This document shows positions 63,700-64,000 of a stretch of DNA of 64,000 nt, piece after piece. Position 1 is the first letter of the stretch, and each line of letters starts with the position of its first letter. Position numbers and translations under genes: made by a program. The notes under the pieces are model-generated. The model was not told the origin of the DNA and ran no database searches. It saw only the letters and a list, made by a program, of their open reading frames with translations. This stretch comes from Stutzerimonas balearica DSM 6083 (lineage in GTDB: Bacteria; Pseudomonadota; Gammaproteobacteria; Pseudomonadales; Pseudomonadaceae): positions 2,862,501 to 2,926,500 of the forward strand of contig NZ_CP007511.1 in the NCBI RefSeq assembly GCF_000818015.1, written 5' to 3'.

Positions 63700-64000
63700 G
63701 CGCCCTGCCGGCGGTGCTCGCCGGGCCGATCCTGCGCCGCCTCGAGCCCGGGCGCCTGCGGCTCTGGCTGGTCGGCAGTCGCCCGCTGCCGCTGACCCTG
63801 CACCTGGCCCCCGAGGGCGAGGCCGAGCGCCGTATTCCCCTCGACGAGTCCGCCTGCCGGCGCCTGCGCCTGGGCGAGCACGCCTGGCTGCACCTGATCG
63901 ACGTGGCGCTCGCCGCGGCGCTGCCGCGCGAATGCACCATCGCCTACGACCTGACCCTCGACGACGAAGCCGACGCCGGCATCGCCAGTTGGGCACCGCA
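63696..64000 (+). CDS. probable PhoD-type alkaline phosphatase (N-terminal part, cut by window end)
   Basis: The start is GTG at 63696, overlapping the stop of the DUF4157 gene. The visible 101 residues (MSALPAVLAGPILRRLEPGR, then WLVGSRPLPLTLHLAP) resemble the N-terminal beta domain of cytoplasmic PhoD-like metallophosphatases annotated in pseudomonads, which is from memory. No catalytic motif falls inside the window, so the assignment is provisional. Confidence 0.6.
   Translation, partial: MSALPAVLAGPILRRLEPGRLRLWLVGSRPLPLTLHLAPEGEAERRIPLDESACRRLRLGEHAWLHLIDVALAAALPRECTIAYDLTLDDEADAGIASWAP

Overview
The window looks like chromosomal DNA of a high-GC gammaproteobacterium of the family Pseudomonadaceae, most likely the Pseudomonas/Stutzerimonas stutzeri side (inference). 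The reasons are GC-rich codon use, Pseudomonas-type protein families (DUF6279 and OBAP lipoproteins, a CigR-like protein, a solute-symporter/histidine-kinase hybrid), and the gene order gltX - LysR - emrAB-like - uvrB - aminotransferase, which I recall from P. aeruginosa. The tRNA genes beside gltX fit that picture. No prophage, integrase, transposase, CRISPR array or rRNA operon is visible.

Layout. 1-17.5 kb holds housekeeping and envelope genes on both strands: small lipoproteins, the giant helicase Lhr, an SDR oxidoreductase, an OBAP lipoprotein, an EgtB-type sulfoxide synthase, a secreted subtilase-like protein, a DEAD-box RNA helicase, a LysR regulator, periplasmic cyclophilin PpiA, a DUF6306 protein and a META-domain lipoprotein. 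17.7-34.4 kb is a single minus-strand MSHA-type IV pilus locus, transcribed mshI-I2-J-K-L-M-N-E-G-B-A-C-D-O-P-Q. It supplies an inner-membrane assembly complex, secretin, c-di-GMP-responsive assembly ATPase, platform protein, major pilin, minor pilins and a very large MshQ adhesin-like protein. 34.6-36.5 kb has DNA polymerase IV and a thioesterase. 36.7-38.8 kb has an Ala-Glu-Ala-Glu tRNA operon and gltX. 38.9-46 kb has a LysR regulator divergent from an EmrAB-like efflux pair, uvrB, an aminotransferase and tRNA-Asn. 46.1-46.5 kb is an unusual 154-bp tandem repeat. 46.5-52.5 kb has VanZ, a lipoprotein FKBP isomerase, tRNA-Val/Asp, rdgC, an MFS transporter, azlCD and a GNAT acetyltransferase. 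52.7-59.4 kb has the SSS-PAS-kinase-receiver hybrid, an MgtC-like membrane protein, rmuC and a SEL1 protein. 59.9-64 kb has the ydbH-ynbE-ydbL envelope lipid-transport operon, a DUF4157 protein and the start of a probable PhoD-type phosphatase.

The most unusual signals are not proteins. At 17580-17700, in the gap between the META gene and mshQ, there is a near-consensus sigma-54 promoter. A foldable stretch of about 95 nt and a perfect 17-bp terminator hairpin follow it, with no ORF. This is a strong candidate for a nitrogen- or RpoN-controlled small RNA converging on the pilus operon. Downstream of tRNA-Asn, the 3' end of the tRNA plus its terminator is repeated at an exact 154-bp period, with decay in the third copy. 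A cluster of DnaA-box-like 9-mers lies in the 489-bp gap before ydbH.
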